The position numbers were made by a program, and so were the translations under genes. Under the pieces are notes generated by a model. It did no database searches. It worked only from the letters and a program-made list of their open reading frames with translations, and had not been told where the DNA came from. Positions 20,579-31,626 of a DNA stretch of 37,559 nt are shown here, piece after piece (position 1 is the first letter of the stretch; each line of letters starts with the position of its first letter). Source of the stretch: Paenibacillus sp. JCM 18996 (lineage in GTDB: Bacteria; Bacillota; Bacilli; Paenibacillales; NBRC-103111); assembly GCA_001313085.1 (NCBI GenBank), contig BBFE01000044.1, positions 1-37,559 on the forward strand, read 5' to 3'.

Positions 20579-22777
20579 ATGGGCATAGAGCAGTTGCTGG
20601 ATAAAGCGGCAGGCTATCTGAAAGAAACCGACCTTTTAAAAAAATTAAAGAGGCTTTTGATTTTGCCGACCGCGCCCACTACGGACAGTTGAGAAAATCA
20701 GGCGAGCCTTATATTTTACATCCGCTTGCCGTTGCAGAGATTCTGGTCAACATGCATATGGATGTCACCTCCATAATCGCCGCGCTGCTGCACGATGTTG
20801 TCGAGGATACGACGGTTTCCCTGCAAACGGTGGAAATGCAGTTCGGCAAAACTTGCGCGATGATCGTCGACGGATTGACCAAGCTGGAGAAGATCCAGTT
20901 CAAGTCGAAGGAAGAACACCAGAACGAGAATTACCGCAAAATGTTCGTGGCCATGGCCCAGGATATCCGAGTCATTCTTATTAAATTGGCGGACCGCCTT
21001 CATAATATGAGAACATTGAAATACCAGTCCGAGGAAAGCCAGCGGCGGATTGCCGATGAGACTTTGGAAATTTTTTTGCCCGATCGCCCACCGTCTGGGG
21101 ATTTCCGCAATCAAATGGGAGATGGAGGACATAGCCTCCGGTATCTGAACCCGCAGCAGTACTACCGGATCGTGAATCTGATGCAGAAGAAGCGTGCCGA
21201 GCGGGAGCAGTATATCGAGAATGTCGTGCAGAGCATAAAAGAGAAATTGTCGGAAATGGGCATCGAAGCCGACATTTCCGGTCGTCCGAAGCACATATAC
21301 AGTATTTACAGAAAAAAATGACGTCGCGCAACAAGCAGTTCAACGAAATCTACGATCTGCTTGCGATCAGAGTCATTGTGGATAATATTAAAGATTGCTA
21401 CGCTTCGTTGGGAATTATTCATACGCTATGGAAGCCGATGCCGGGCCGGTTCAAAGATTATGTGGCCATGCCCAAGGAAAATATGTACCAATCGCTGCAT
21501 ACCACTGTCATCGGGCCCAATGGGGAACCTCTCGAGGTCCAGATCCGCACTTACGAAATGCACCAGACCTCCGAATACGGAATTGCAGCGCATTGGGCTT
21601 ACAAAGAAGGCACAAACGCCGCGAACAACGTGCTGGGAGATAAAATCAACTGGTTCCAGGAAATTCTCGAATTGCAAAAAAAGAAACAAGCGACGCCGCG
21701 GAATTTATGGAATCGCTCAAAATGGATTTTTTCTCGGATCTGGTGTTCGTGTTTACGCCAAAAGGAGAAGTTATCGAGCTTCCCGCGGGATCTGTGCCGC
21801 TTGATTTTGCTTACCGGATTCACACTGAGGTCGGCAACCGTACCATAGGAGCCAAGGTAAACGGCAGGATCGTGCCTTTGGACCACAGGCTGAAGACCGG
21901 GGACATCGTGGAGATCCTTACCTCCAAGCATTCCTACGGACCAAGCCAGGACTGGGTCAAAATCGCGCAATCGTCCCACGCCAAGAGCAAGATCAAGCAG
22001 TGGTTCAAGAAAGAAAAGCGCGAGGAGAACGTGGCCAAGGGCCGAGAGGGCATCGAACGCGAGCTGAAGCGGCTCGGCATCGAGCTTCCACTCTTATGTC
22101 GGACGAACGGCTGATGGAAGCGGCGAGGAAGTTCAATTTCAACGACTTCGAAGATATGCTGTCGGCCGTGGGCTTCGGGGCATCACTGCGGCGCAGATCA
22201 CGACCAAGCTGACGGAAAAGCTGCGCAGGGAGACGGAAGAGGCGGAGCGGCAGGCTTTACAGCTGACCAGTGAAATAAAAGAGATGAAATCGGCTCCGTC
22301 GACGGAAAAAAAAGAGCCGCCCTACCCACGGTGTTTCCGTGAAAGGCGTGGACAACGTGCTGGTCCGTTTTGCCCGCTGCTGCAACCCGGTCCCCGGAGA
22401 CGACATTGTCGGCTACATTACCAGGGGACGGGGCGTATCGGTCCACCGCGTCGATTGTACGAATATTCCTGCCGCGGGCGGGGATGAAGGCAACCGTGTG
22501 ATCGAGGTCGAGTGGGTGGATGCGATTGAAGCCAATTACAGCGTAGAGATCGAGATTACCGGCCATGACCGCCGCGGCTTGCTCAATGAAGTGCTGCAGG
22601 CCGTCTCCGAGAGCAAGACGATGATATCCGCGGTTTCGGGCCGTTCGGACAAAAAACAAGATGGCGATGATCCATATGACGATCCTGATCCGCAACATTG
22701 ACCATCTGCAGTCGGTTGTCGATAAAATCAAGCGGGTGAAGGACGTATATTCCGTACAGCGCATCATGCAGGCGTAG
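20579..22777 (+). CDS. relA: Rel, bifunctional (p)ppGpp synthetase/hydrolase (multiple frameshifts)
   Basis: The long Rel protein makes and destroys (p)ppGpp in the stringent response on the ribosome. The corrected product is ~730 residues. Its order is: HD hydrolase domain with [10 protein letters not shown] and [12 protein letters not shown]; synthetase domain with [44 protein letters not shown] and EVQIRT; TGS domain [29 protein letters not shown]; and a C-terminal ACT domain with [17 protein letters not shown]. Both enzymatic halves look complete. ATG 20579 gives [14 protein letters not shown]. Breaks occur at the A run 20638-20644, T run 21070-21076, a lost base near 21137, A runs near 21311 and 21676, and lost bases near 22095 and 22180. 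The final codons ..YSVQRIMQA end at 22777. Confidence 0.94.
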
Positions 22778-22867
22778 CGTCCGGGATATCTTATGGCCCG
22801 CAGTGTACGCTATATTTTTTTTGCCGGAGCAGCGGGGTTAGTTCGAACAGGGGAGAAAGATAGAGCG

Positions 22868-23311
22868 ATGAGAGTAGTCGTGCAGCGCAGCAGGAAGCTC
22901 AAGTTACTGTAGACGGCAATATTGTAGGAAGCATTTCGCTGGGCCTGGTTCTTCTTGTCGGCATCGCCCGCGAAGACACCGAGGAGGATACGCCTATTTG
23001 GCGAGAAAAAAAATAGCGGGGCTGCGCATTTTTTTGAGGATGAGGAAGGAAAAATGAACCATTCGGTGCAGGACATCGGAGGACAAGTTCTCTCGATCTC
23101 CCAATTTACGCTTTATGGCGACTGCCGCAAAGGGAACCGGCCGAACTTCATGGGAGCGGCAAGGCCGGAGCATGCAAGGCAGCTATATGACGATTTCAAC
23201 CGGAAGCTGCGAGACTTGGGAGTTCACGTGGAAACCGGCGCTTTTGGCGAAATGATGGATGTGTCTTTTACGAATTGGGGACCGGTCACCCTCATCGTCG
23301 AGAGCAAATAA
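22868..23311 (+). CDS. dtd: Dtd, D-aminoacyl-tRNA deacylase (frameshifted)
   Basis: Dtd removes D-amino acids wrongly attached to tRNA. The corrected product is ~147 residues: MRVVVQRS, then [20 protein letters not shown], the catalytic motif [20 protein letters not shown], and the cis-proline motif [10 protein letters not shown] at the end. One G is lost near 22896 (RKAQVTV), one near 22994 (DTAYLARK), and the A run 23006-23013 and T run 23029-23035 are over-long. It follows relA by 90 bases, as in Bacillus. Confidence 0.92.
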
Positions 23312-23376
23312 CGGGTTATTTTTTTCCCTCAGGTGGCCATACTAAAGCTAAATCAATAGTAAGGAGCTCCTACAGT

Positions 23377-23541
23377 ATGCGCCAATCCGCCAAAGAACGG
23401 ATCATCAACCAAGCTCAGCTGCAGCTGTTCTCTCCGGAACGGAACGAGGCCCTCGCTGTCCTGACGGATTATGCGGATCAGGAGAAGAACAGGCATTTGA
23501 CCGCATGCGAAGAGAGAAGCGTCCACTTGAGAAAAGGCTGA
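23377..23541 (+). CDS. Small hypothetical protein
   Basis: A 54-residue ORF beginning MRQSAKERIINQAQLQLF and rich in charged residues, with AAGGAG 9-14 bases upstream of ATG 23377. Its stop lies inside the stem of a strong terminator, which is normal for the end of a unit and supports its being transcribed. I do not recognise a family. The terminal SVHLRKG overlaps the terminator stem and may be fortuitous. Confidence 0.4.
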   Translation: MRQSAKERIINQAQLQLFSPERNEALAVLTDYADQEKNRHLTACEERSVHLRKG

Positions 23542-23567
23542 CCGATTATCGCGGTTGGCCTTTTTTT
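23535..23567 (+). terminator. Terminator before hemZ
   Basis: AGGCTGACCG pairs with CGGTTGGCCT (one mismatch) around ATTATCG, followed by seven T. Confidence 0.85.
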
Positions 23568-23631
23568 CCGTGTAAGGGGTATGGTAAACTGGATGAGTTG
23601 CAGGGAAAATACTATTTAAGGAGTTTTATGC

Positions 23632-25172
23632 TTGAAGATTGCTTTTTTTCCGAGAAGGATTCGATGATTTTACGACGGAAATTTATCATATAGCGAAGCT
23701 GTTTTTTTTGAAAATGTGGAGTTGGTTAATGGATCGGATGAGGGAGCCGACCTGACATACGTATGGTGCTTGCCGTGGACGAAGGGTGGGTGGAGTTGAA
23801 GGCGGACATGGCCGATGGGCGGGGCCGCAGGTGGGCGAACGAAACTCGCAGGAAGCTCGAGGACGGGAAGACGGATTCCGCTGACCTGCAAATTCGAAGG
23901 ATCGTGCTGTCCGCTTTGCTGCAGCTCTTCACCGAAGCTGCCGGGCTGGAGCAGCCTTGGGGGATTCTGACGGGCGTGCGCCCGACGAAACTGATGCACA
24001 ACCTGCTTCAGAACCATAGCATCGATGAGTGCATGGCCATTTTGCGGGAACAGTATCTCGTTTCGGAGTCTAAGGCCCGCCTGCTTGTGGAAATCGCAGA
24101 AAGGCAGCTGAAGGTCATACCGGATCTGTTTCATTTGGATAACGAAGTGAGCGTGTATATCGGCATTCCCTTTTGCCCGACCAAGTGCGCTTACTGTACC
24201 TTTCCCGCTTATGATATCAGGGGCCAGAACGGGTCGGTGGAAGCCTTCCTGGAAGGGCTGGATTACGAGATACGCGAGACGGGCCGCTGGCTGAAGGAAG
24301 CCGGGCTCAAGGTAACCACGCTTTACTTGGGAGGCGGGACGCCGACCAGCATTGAGGCGGAGCAGATGGACGCTCTGTTCGTGACGCTGCACGAAGCCTT
24401 TCCCGGCATGGGCGCGATTCGAGAGCTGACGGTGGAGGCGGGCCGCCCGGATACGATCACTGAAGCCAAGATCGAGGTGATGAAGAAGTGGAACGTCGGC
24501 CGGATTTCCATTAACCCGCAGAGCTTTACGCAGAAAACGCTGGATACGATCGGCCGCCATCATACCGTGACCGAGACCGTGGAGAAGTTCAGGCTGGCCC
24601 GGGAGATGGGGCTGAATAACATCAACATGGACCTGATCATCGGCCTGCCTGATGAGGGCAAGGCCGAGCTTCGGCGTTCTCTGGAGGAAACGGAGAAGCT
24701 GATGCCGGAATCGCTGACCGTGCACACACTGTCCTTCAAACGCGCCTCCAAGATGACCCAAAACAGGGAGGAATACGAGGTTGCGGACCGCAGCGAAGTG
24801 ACGGACATGATGGGTATGGCTTTGGATTGGACCGAAAGGAAAGGATATAAGCCGTATTACATGTACAGGCAGAAAAAATATCCTCGGCAACCAGGAGAAT
24901 GTAGGTTATGCTCTGGAAGGGTTTGAAAGCCTGTATAACATACTCATGATGGAGGAGAGGCAGACAATTATCGGACTCGGCTGCGGCGCCGTATCCAAGG
25001 TTGTTTATCCGAGGAACGGTGCTGCCAACGACGAACAACCGCAGAAGATCGAAAGGCTTCCCAATCCGAAGGAGCCTTCCGTCTATAATAGTGCGTACAA
25101 GGACTATGTTGCCAGGAAAATAAAGCTTTTGGACGAAGCTTACGGGATAGAACGCGTTAACCATTTTTTTGA
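23632..25172 (+). CDS. hemZ: HemZ-type radical-SAM coproporphyrinogen dehydrogenase (frameshifted at both ends)
   Basis: HemZ is the HemN-like radical-SAM protein of Bacilli, linked to oxygen-independent haem synthesis. The corrected product is ~510 residues. The iron-sulfur motif is CPTKCAYC (C-x3-C-x2-C), followed by TLYLGGGTPTSIEAEQ, RISINPQSFTQKTLDTIGRHH and INMDLIIGLPDEG. The N-terminal ~160-residue extension (GVRPTKLMHNLL) is the HemZ feature that separates it from HemN. I chose TTG 23632 because AAGGAG lies eight bases upstream and it gives MKIAFFREGFDDFTTEIYHIA. T runs 23641-23647 and 23701-23708, one lost base near 23759, the A run near 24873, and the T run 25164-25170 break it. The corrected end is NHF-stop at 25172, 15 bases before the next gene. 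Confidence 0.9.
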
Positions 25173-25187
25173 ATGCCGAGGTGTGTT

Positions 25188-27146
25188 ATGGGAGAGAAGA
25201 AACAAGGCGGGGCAACAACGAAGAAAACGGCCTATCTTGTAGGTTTATTGGTGCTGGTCGTTGCAGTGGGGATTGGAGGCGTTTTGTGGAATCTCTATGG
25301 AAAAAAAACAAGCATGCGGACAGGACGAAGGCGCAAGCGCCCCAAAAGGTCAGGTTGGCCGCCGATATTAAATCAGATTACGATGTGATTGTCGTCGGCA
25401 CCGATCCTGAAGGCGTAACCGCCGCAGTCTCCGCCGCCCGCAACGGCCTCAAGACGCTAATGATCGACGGGAACAACCGTAAGATTCTTGGCGGACTCAT
25501 GACTTTGGGCTGGCTGAACACGATCGATTTGAACGAAGACCGCGACAAGCCGCATATCGGCGGGGTTCAAGTGCTGAACAAGGGCCTCTTTTCCGAATGG
25601 TTCAAGAAGGTGGAAGGGGATTCTTTCGACGTCAACACGGCAGCCAACGCGTTTAACGAAATGGTAGGGAACGAGAAGAACATTGACGTCGCACTCGGGT
25701 TAAAAAAGCTTTGAACCCGTAACGGCAGAGGGCTCGGCGCCTGGCACCAAAAAAAATGACCGCCATGAAGTTCGTGACGGCGGACGGCAAAACGATGGAG
25801 GTCAAAGCCAAAGCGTTTATTGATGCCACACAGGACGGTGATATCGCGGCGCAGGCCGGTGTTCCGTTTACTTTCGGGCGGGAAGACCTAGGAGATAAAG
25901 ACGCCAGAATGGCGGTCACGCTGGTGTTCAAGCTTAAGAACGTGACTCCGGATGTTTGGAAGCAGATCAAGAAGCATCTGGCGGATGACGGTCTGCCAAG
26001 TACGGGCGCCAACGATCTGAGCGCATGGGGTTATGTCGAGATGCAGAAGTACCCGCCGCTCAATAAGGAACGCGTCAAGATGAGAGGCTTGAACATCGGC
26101 CGCCAGAACGACGACACGGCTCTCGTCAATGCGCTGCAAATATTCGGCGTTAATCCTTTGGATTCGAAGTCAAGGCAGGAGGCTTTCGATATCGGCAAAA
26201 AAAGAGCTTCCTAATGTCATGGAATATATGAAAAAGCTGTACCCTGAATTCAAGGATGTGGATCTCGCCGACACGGCCCCTGAATTATACGTGAGGGAGT
26301 CCAGGCATATCCAAGGGGAGTACAGGCTGTCAATCATCGATGTGCTGGAAAGCCGGGACCAATGGGACCGAATCGGCTTCGGTTCGTACCCGGTCGACAT
26401 ACAAAGGACTTCGCCTGCGGACAACGGGGCGGTAGTGACGCAGCCTGACAAGTACGCGATTCCTTTCCGCAGCATTGTGCCCAAGCAGGTGGACGGTCTG
26501 CTGGTGGTCGGAAGGTCGGCCAGCTACGATACTCTACCCCACGGCTCCGCGAGGGTTATTCCGACGGGAATGGCGGAAGGAGAGGCAGCGGGCGCGGCAG
26601 CCAGGCTCGCTATCGACAAGCAGCTCTCTTTCAGGGAACTGTCCTCTAACAAAGAGCTTATCGCAAATCTGCAGGACCAGCTGAACAAGCAGGGCATGGA
26701 GATCAAGCCTTATACGCCGAAGAAGCTGGCTTTTATGGATGACAAGACTTATCCGGCTTAAAGACAGCCGTTTCTTTAGGACTCGCTACCGGGGGATACA
26801 GCAATACGTTTGAGCTTGAAAAAACCGTCTAATGCAAAAAAGGATGGCCAATTTGGTGGGTGGAGCCAAAAAAATCAACAAGGCTGCATTCAAAGGGGAT
26901 CCTGGCGCAGCGATAGCCGATTTTAAGGATACGGCGGACAAAACGCCCCTGACTTTACAGCAGGCGTGTTATACGGTCACGCAGGCCCTGGGAATGAAAG
27001 TGCCGCTCGAAGCCGCGCAGACGGAATTGCTGCAGAAAGGGCTGCTGCAGCAATCCACCATTGACCTGATCTCGGACAAGAACAGCCTGACCAACGGCGA
27101 ATCGTATATGATGATAAAAGACTTGAAGGAAGCCTTGAAGCCGTGA
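25188..27146 (+). CDS. Membrane-anchored FAD-dependent oxidoreductase (frameshifted)
   Basis: The corrected product is ~640 residues. A basic start and one strong hydrophobic helix at residues ~15-35 (YLVGLLVLVVAVGIGGVLW) look like a signal-anchor that would place the rest outside the cytoplasm. The body begins with a dinucleotide fold, DVIVVGTDPEGVTAAVSAAR and MIDGNNRKILGGLMTLGWLN. It continues with DATQDGDIAAQAG and VVGRSASYDTLPHGSARVIP, matching the FAD_oxidored family (PF12831). A C-terminal ~120 residues (GLATGGYSN.., FKDTADKTPLTLQQACYTV) resemble surface-layer-homology segments weakly. A runs near 25301, 25703, 25749 and 26198, and a further break near 26760, split it. The substrate is not recognisable. 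It follows hemZ closely and ends before a terminator, so hemZ and this gene may be one unit. Confidence 0.75.
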
Positions 27147-27247
27147 AGGCAATTTGTAACATAATTGTAATGTGCCTTTCACACTCCTTTAACGTCGGGC
27201 GAATATAATAAAAGTCGACCCCCCTTTTAAAATATAAACCTTTGGAT

Positions 27248-27278
27248 AACCCGCGAATGTGTTTGCGGGTTTTTTTTC
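27248..27278 (+). terminator. Terminator after the FAD oxidoreductase gene
   Basis: AACCCGC/GCGGGTT stem, ten-base loop, eight T. Confidence 0.85.
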
Positions 27279-27347
27279 TGTGCTGTAAGGCTCGTATTCG
27301 CATTACGCTTCATACAGATGCTTGATACCCGTGACAAAGGCAAAACA

Positions 27348-27385
27348 AAAGGACCGTCAAGGAATCATCTTCCTAACGGTCCTTT
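27348..27385 (-). terminator. Terminator of doxX (minus strand)
   Basis: AAAGGACCGT pairs with ACGGTCCTTT, extended inside by AGGAA/TTCCT. On the minus strand it is followed by a T-rich tract (TTTTGTTTT). Confidence 0.75.
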
Positions 27386-27405
27386 CTAAAGTTACGGTTA
27401 CAGCT

Positions 27406-27815
27406 TCATCGAGCGTCCAGCGAATATTCGCCTGCGCCGATAAACGCCACGCCCAGCGCAACGGCTATAAGGATGACGGTATATTCGCTGCCGTTATCGG
27501 TCAGCCAATAGCCGTTCTTTCCGTGGACCTTGACGATCGCTCCCAGCATCGAAAGGATAATCAGTGCGGCTCCGATCCAGGTAAACCAACCCGCCGCGAA
27601 CAACAGTCCGCCAACGAATTCCATCAACCCGGCCAGAAAAGCCATCGTCACTCCGGGCTTCATTCCCATCGATTCGAACCAGCCCCGGTTCCTTTCAAAC
27701 CGTGGCCCCCAAACCATCCGAACAGCTTCTGCGCGCCATGGCCTGCGAAGGTCAATCCTACCACCAGGCGAATGATCAGCAAACCCAAGCTTGCCGCAGC
27801 TCCAAAAGACAACAT
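27406..27815 (-). CDS. DoxX-family membrane protein (frameshifted)
   Basis: The corrected product is ~135 residues with four membrane helices: [20 protein letters not shown], then the DoxX signature [15 protein letters not shown], followed by [31 protein letters not shown] and [18 protein letters not shown]. DoxX proteins are linked to quinone or thiol redox stress, often under MarR- or DUF24-type repressors. One missing G in the run near 27684 (GTGGWFES) breaks the frame. ATG 27815 has GAAGGGG upstream. It has its own promoter, operator candidate and terminator, so it is a single-gene unit. Confidence 0.88.
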
Positions 27816-27848
27816 TTAATACAACCCCTTCTGTTTTGTTTTTTAAAA

Positions 27849-27905
27849 TAAGTTCTTAACTTACTTTATTTTAGTGATATTAAAGCATTAACTTACCTTT
27901 GTCAA
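27849..27905 (-). promoter_or_regulatory. doxX promoter with palindromic operator candidate
   Basis: On the minus strand TTGACA (27905-27900) and TAATAT (27882-27877) are 17 bases apart. Just downstream lies the perfect palindrome TAAGTT-AAG-AACTTA (27849-27863), and a half site TAAGTTAA sits between -35 and -10 (27888-27895). The spacing fits a repressor of the MarR/DUF24 class controlling doxX; the regulator is not in the window. The 27906-28028 stretch beyond it shows nothing I can name. Confidence 0.6.
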
Positions 27906-28078
27906 GTGACTTCCAAAAAAAACACGTTAAGTAAAGCGCATCCAAATCTTGTTCGCCGTTAGTTTGCTCGTTTCCGCTGGTTTTAAAACGATTGGTTGTC
28001 TAAAGGAAATGATTAAAAGGAACGATGCTTGACTTTGTCATTTTTTTCGCGATTATTATGATAATAATATTGTCGATG

Positions 28079-28367
28079 AAATGTGATCCGTTGAAGGGAT
28101 AAAGTAGCTCGTACCCGCATACCCAGAGAAGGAAGCCCCGGCTGAAAGCTTCCTTATGTCGAACGAACGAAAGACCTCCCGGAGGACAGACGGCGAACCC
28201 ATTCTTTTATTGAGTGTTCCAGTAGCCGTTGTGCGTAGGCGGGCGTTAACCGTATAGAGCGAAGCTTGGCCTTAGCGGCGGTGTTTCGAATGTGGGTGGT
28301 ACCACGGGTGATTTGGTTGTCCTAATCTCTCGTCCCTGACAGCAGTCAGAGGCGGGGGATTTTTTTA
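28079..28367 (+). promoter_or_regulatory. T-box leader of hisS-aspS
   Basis: A T-box riboswitch senses uncharged tRNA and releases a terminator. The AGTAG motif of Stem I is at 28103-28107, the GAA-A-GAC run opposite it at 28169-28175, a long Stem I arm (AGGAAGC..GCTTCCT) between them, and the T-box core GGTGGTACCACGGG around 28295-28308. The terminator stem (CTCTCGTCCCTGAC with GTCAGAGGCGGGGGA, 28326-28360) is followed by seven T. The bulge reads UGGU. By position the specifier would be GAC (Asp), which fits aspS in the operon, but I could not draw the specifier loop with certainty. A possible -35 TTGACT lies at 28029-28034; the -10 (TATGAT or ATTATT near 28055) is blurred by a T run. Confidence 0.85.
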
Positions 28368-28411
28368 ATTTTACAAGGAAGTTAGCTGTTATATGGAAAG
28401 GGGTAAGATCG

Positions 28412-29665
28412 ATGAGCATTCAAAAGCCAAGAGGCACGCAGGACATTCTGCCCGGCGAGGTGGAAAAAATGGCAGGCCATCGAGTCCAAAGCGAGAGAGT
28501 TGTGTCAAAGGTATAATTTTAAAGAAATCCGAACCCCGATCTTCGAAAACACCGAGCTTTTCGTCCGGGGCGTCGGCGAGACAACGGATATCGTAGAGAA
28601 AGAAATGTACACCTTTCTGGACAAAAGCGACCGCAGCATGTCGCTCAGGCCCGAAGGAACCGCCGGTGTCGTCCGTGCGTACGTTGAAAACAAGCTGTAC
28701 GGCGAACCCGATGTGAGCAAGCTCTATTATATAGGGCCCATGTTCCGCTATGAGGCTGTACAGGCAGGCCGGTACCGGCAGTTGCACCAGTTCGGAGTCG
28801 AAGCTTTCGGCTCGGTCGATCCTGCCATCGATGCCGAGGTGATCTCTCTGGCTATCAGTCTATACGGAGCTGGGCCTCAAGGACATCCGCGTGGAGATCA
28901 ACAGCGTGGGAAATCCCGAGAGCCGGGCCTCGTTCCGGGAAGTTCTGCAGAACTTTTTTTGCCCCAGTCAAGGATCAGCTGTGTAAAGACTGCCAGTCCC
29001 GGTATGACAGAAACCCGCTGCGTATACTCGATTGCAAAATCGACCAGAAGCTCGTTCGGGGCGCGCCTGTCCTGCTGGAGCATCTGGATGAGAAGAGCGT
29101 CAGCCACTTTCAAGCGGTAAAAGGTTATCTGGCGGAGATGGATATTCCGTTCGAGGTCAACACCACTTTGGTCCGCGGGCTGGATTATTACACCGATACG
29201 GTGTTTGAGTTTAAGGCGTCAGGCATCGGATCCATCGATACGATCGGCGCAGGAGGCAGGTACAACGGACTGGTGGGAAGCATCGGAGGACAGGACCAGC
29301 CGGGCGTCGGACTCGGTCTTGGCATTGAACGCACGCTGCTTATTTTGCAAGCGCAGGGTGTAGAGCTTCCCGCCGTTAAGCCGCTGGATATTTATCTGAT
29401 AGGCCTTGGAGAAGCCGCCGAGAAAGAGATTCCCAAGCTGCTGCACAATTTGCGGGTGAACGGCGTTACAGCCGAAAAGGACTATTTGGGCCGCAAAATG
29501 AAGGCGCAGATGAAATCCGCCGACCGCTGTCAGGCACGGTACACAGCCATTCTTGGGGATGACGAGCTGGGGAGGGGCGAGATCACGTTAAAGAATATGT
29601 CGAACGGAGAGCAGTCCACCGTGGCATTGAACGATTTTGTGCCGACGGTGAAAGGTTTGGTTTAA
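28412..29665 (+). CDS. hisS: HisRS, histidyl-tRNA synthetase (frameshifted)
   Basis: Charges tRNA-His. The corrected product is ~417 residues and class [18 protein letters not shown], motif 1 region [17 protein letters not shown], motif 2 [19 protein letters not shown], the HisA motif [15 protein letters not shown], motif 3 [11 protein letters not shown], and a C-terminal anticodon-binding domain ending TVKGLV. Usual family motif 2 has FRYERPQ where this reads FRYEAVQ, a real or sequencing substitution. The A run near 28467 (GEVEKWQAIES expected), a lost base near 28868, and the T run at 28955-28962 break it. ATG 28412 follows AAAGGGG after the T-box leader. Confidence 0.95.
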
Positions 29666-29736
29666 GCGCTGTTTGTGAAATTATTGAAGGAAGAGCGGAA
29701 GTATTATTTTTTTAATTTCATTGGAGGATGTAAAAC

Positions 29737-31524
29737 ATGCTATTGAAAACTCATCAATGCGGCGAGATTGGCAAAGCCAATGTGGGAGAAACGGTGGTTC
29801 TGAACGGTTGGGTACAGAGACGAAGAGACTTGGGCGGCGTGCTGTTCATCGATCTGAGAGACCGCAGCGGGATCGTGCAGATCGTGTTCAACCCGGATTT
29901 TAATGAGGAAGCGCTGAAAATCGGCGACAAGGCGCGGAACGAATATGTACTTGCGGTAAAAGGGAAAGTTATTGAAAGATCTGAAGAAACGAAAAAATCC
30001 TAACCTGGGCACGGGCGAAGTCGAAGTGCAGGTGGGCGAGATAGAAATCATGAACGCTGCGAAGAACCCTCCTTTTTCATCGAGGATGGGGTAGAGATCG
30101 ACGAGCCGCTGCGTTTGAAGTACCGCTACCTGGACTTGCGCCGTCCGGAGATGCAGCGTACGCTGATGCTTCGTTCCAAAGCCGCCAAAATCTTCAGGGA
30201 CTTCCTGGACGAGAACGGGTTTATCGATGTGGAGACACCGATTCTGACTAAAAGCACGCCGGAAGGGGCGCGCGACTATCTGGTTCCCAGCCGTGTGCAC
30301 CCGGGAGAATTTTTTTTGCCCTGCCGCAGTCGCCGCAAATTTTCAAGCAGCTACTGATGGTAAGCGGCCTGGAGCGCTATTACCAGATCGCCCGCTGCTT
30401 CCGCGACGAAGATCTGCGCGCAGACAGGCAGCCGGAATTCACTCAAGTGGATATTGAGACTTCCTTCCTGTCCCGCGACCAGCTGCTCGAGCTGATGGAG
30501 GAACTCATCGTCCGCCTGATGAAAGAAACGACCGGCGCGGAGATCGCCCGTCCTTTCCAACGTTTGTCATACGCCGATGCGATGGGTAAATACGGTTCCG
30601 ACAAGCCGGATCTGCGTTTTGGCCTGGAGCTGGTGGACGTCTCCGATGTGGTGGAAAAAATCGGGAGTGAAGGTATTTGCGTCGGTTGTCGCTAACGGCG
30701 GCCAGGTAAAAGCGTTGAACGCCAAAGGCTGCGCTTCCTGGAGCCGCAAGGAGATCGACGACCTGCTGCCTTTTGCGGCGCGTTACGGAGCGAAAGGACT
30801 CGCCTGGATCCAGGTGAAGGACGGTGAAATGAAAGGGCCGATCGTGAAGTTCTTCACCGAGGAAGAGCTTGCGGCGCTGAAGGACCGTCTCGACGTGGAA
30901 GAAGGGGACCTGCTGCTGTTCTCCGCGGACAAAAAAAAGAAAGTCGTCGCCGATGTGCTGGGCAACCTGCGCCTCAAAATCGGCCGCGATCTGGGATTGA
31001 TCGACGATTCCGTGTTCAAGTTCGCCTGGGTCATCGACTTCCCGCTGCTCAGCTACGACGAGGAAGAGAAACGTTATGTGGCGGAGCACCATCCGTTCAC
31101 TCGTCCGAACGAAGATGACCTCCATTATTTCGACACCGACCCCGGCCAGATCCGTGCGCAAGCATACGACCTGGTGCTGAACGGCTACGAAGTGGGCGGC
31201 GGTTCCATGCGGATTTACAAGCGCGAAGTGCAGGAGAAAATGTTCCAGGCGCTCGGATTCAGCAAAGAAGAGGCCAATGAGAAGTTTGGCTTCCTGCTGG
31301 AAGCTTTTGAGTACGGCACGCCTCCGCACGGCGGGATCGCTTTCGGTTTTGACCGCCTGGTGATGTTGATTGCCGGCCGCACGAACCTTCGCGAAACGAT
31401 CGCCTTCCCGAAGACGGCAAGCGCAACAGACCTGTTGACCGACGCTCCGGGAGAAGTGGATGACAAGCAGCTTGAGCAGCTTTCCATTCGCGTGGTCAAG
31501 AAAGAGAAAGCCTCTGCTCATTGA
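29737..31524 (+). CDS. aspS: AspRS, aspartyl-tRNA synthetase (frameshifted)
   Basis: Charges tRNA-Asp (and, in many bacteria of this group, tRNA-Asn if non-discriminating). The corrected product is ~592 residues: N-terminal OB-fold anticodon domain ([20 protein letters not shown]), class II core with [28 protein letters not shown], motif 2 [19 protein letters not shown], the bacterial GAD insertion, and motif 3 [15 protein letters not shown], ending KKEKASAH. Breaks: A run near 29992, a lost C near 30068, T run near 30311-30318 (8 read, 6 expected), A run near 30656. ATG 29737 follows GGAGG. It sits 71 bases after hisS under the same T-box. Confidence 0.95.
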
Positions 31525-31626
31525 TGAACGGAGCCAATCGGCCTGATGTTTGGGTCGTGTGAATTTCGGTTATCGTCATAAGAGGGGCGGGGAGCCGCCG
31601 TTTTGCAAGGAAAGGAGGTTGGACGC

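Noticed and set aside
31586..31603. GGCGG/CCGCC hairpin between aspS and tcdA as a terminator
   Set aside because: The loop is only four bases and the following GTTTTGC is too short a T tract; tcdA follows closely and probably shares the transcript.
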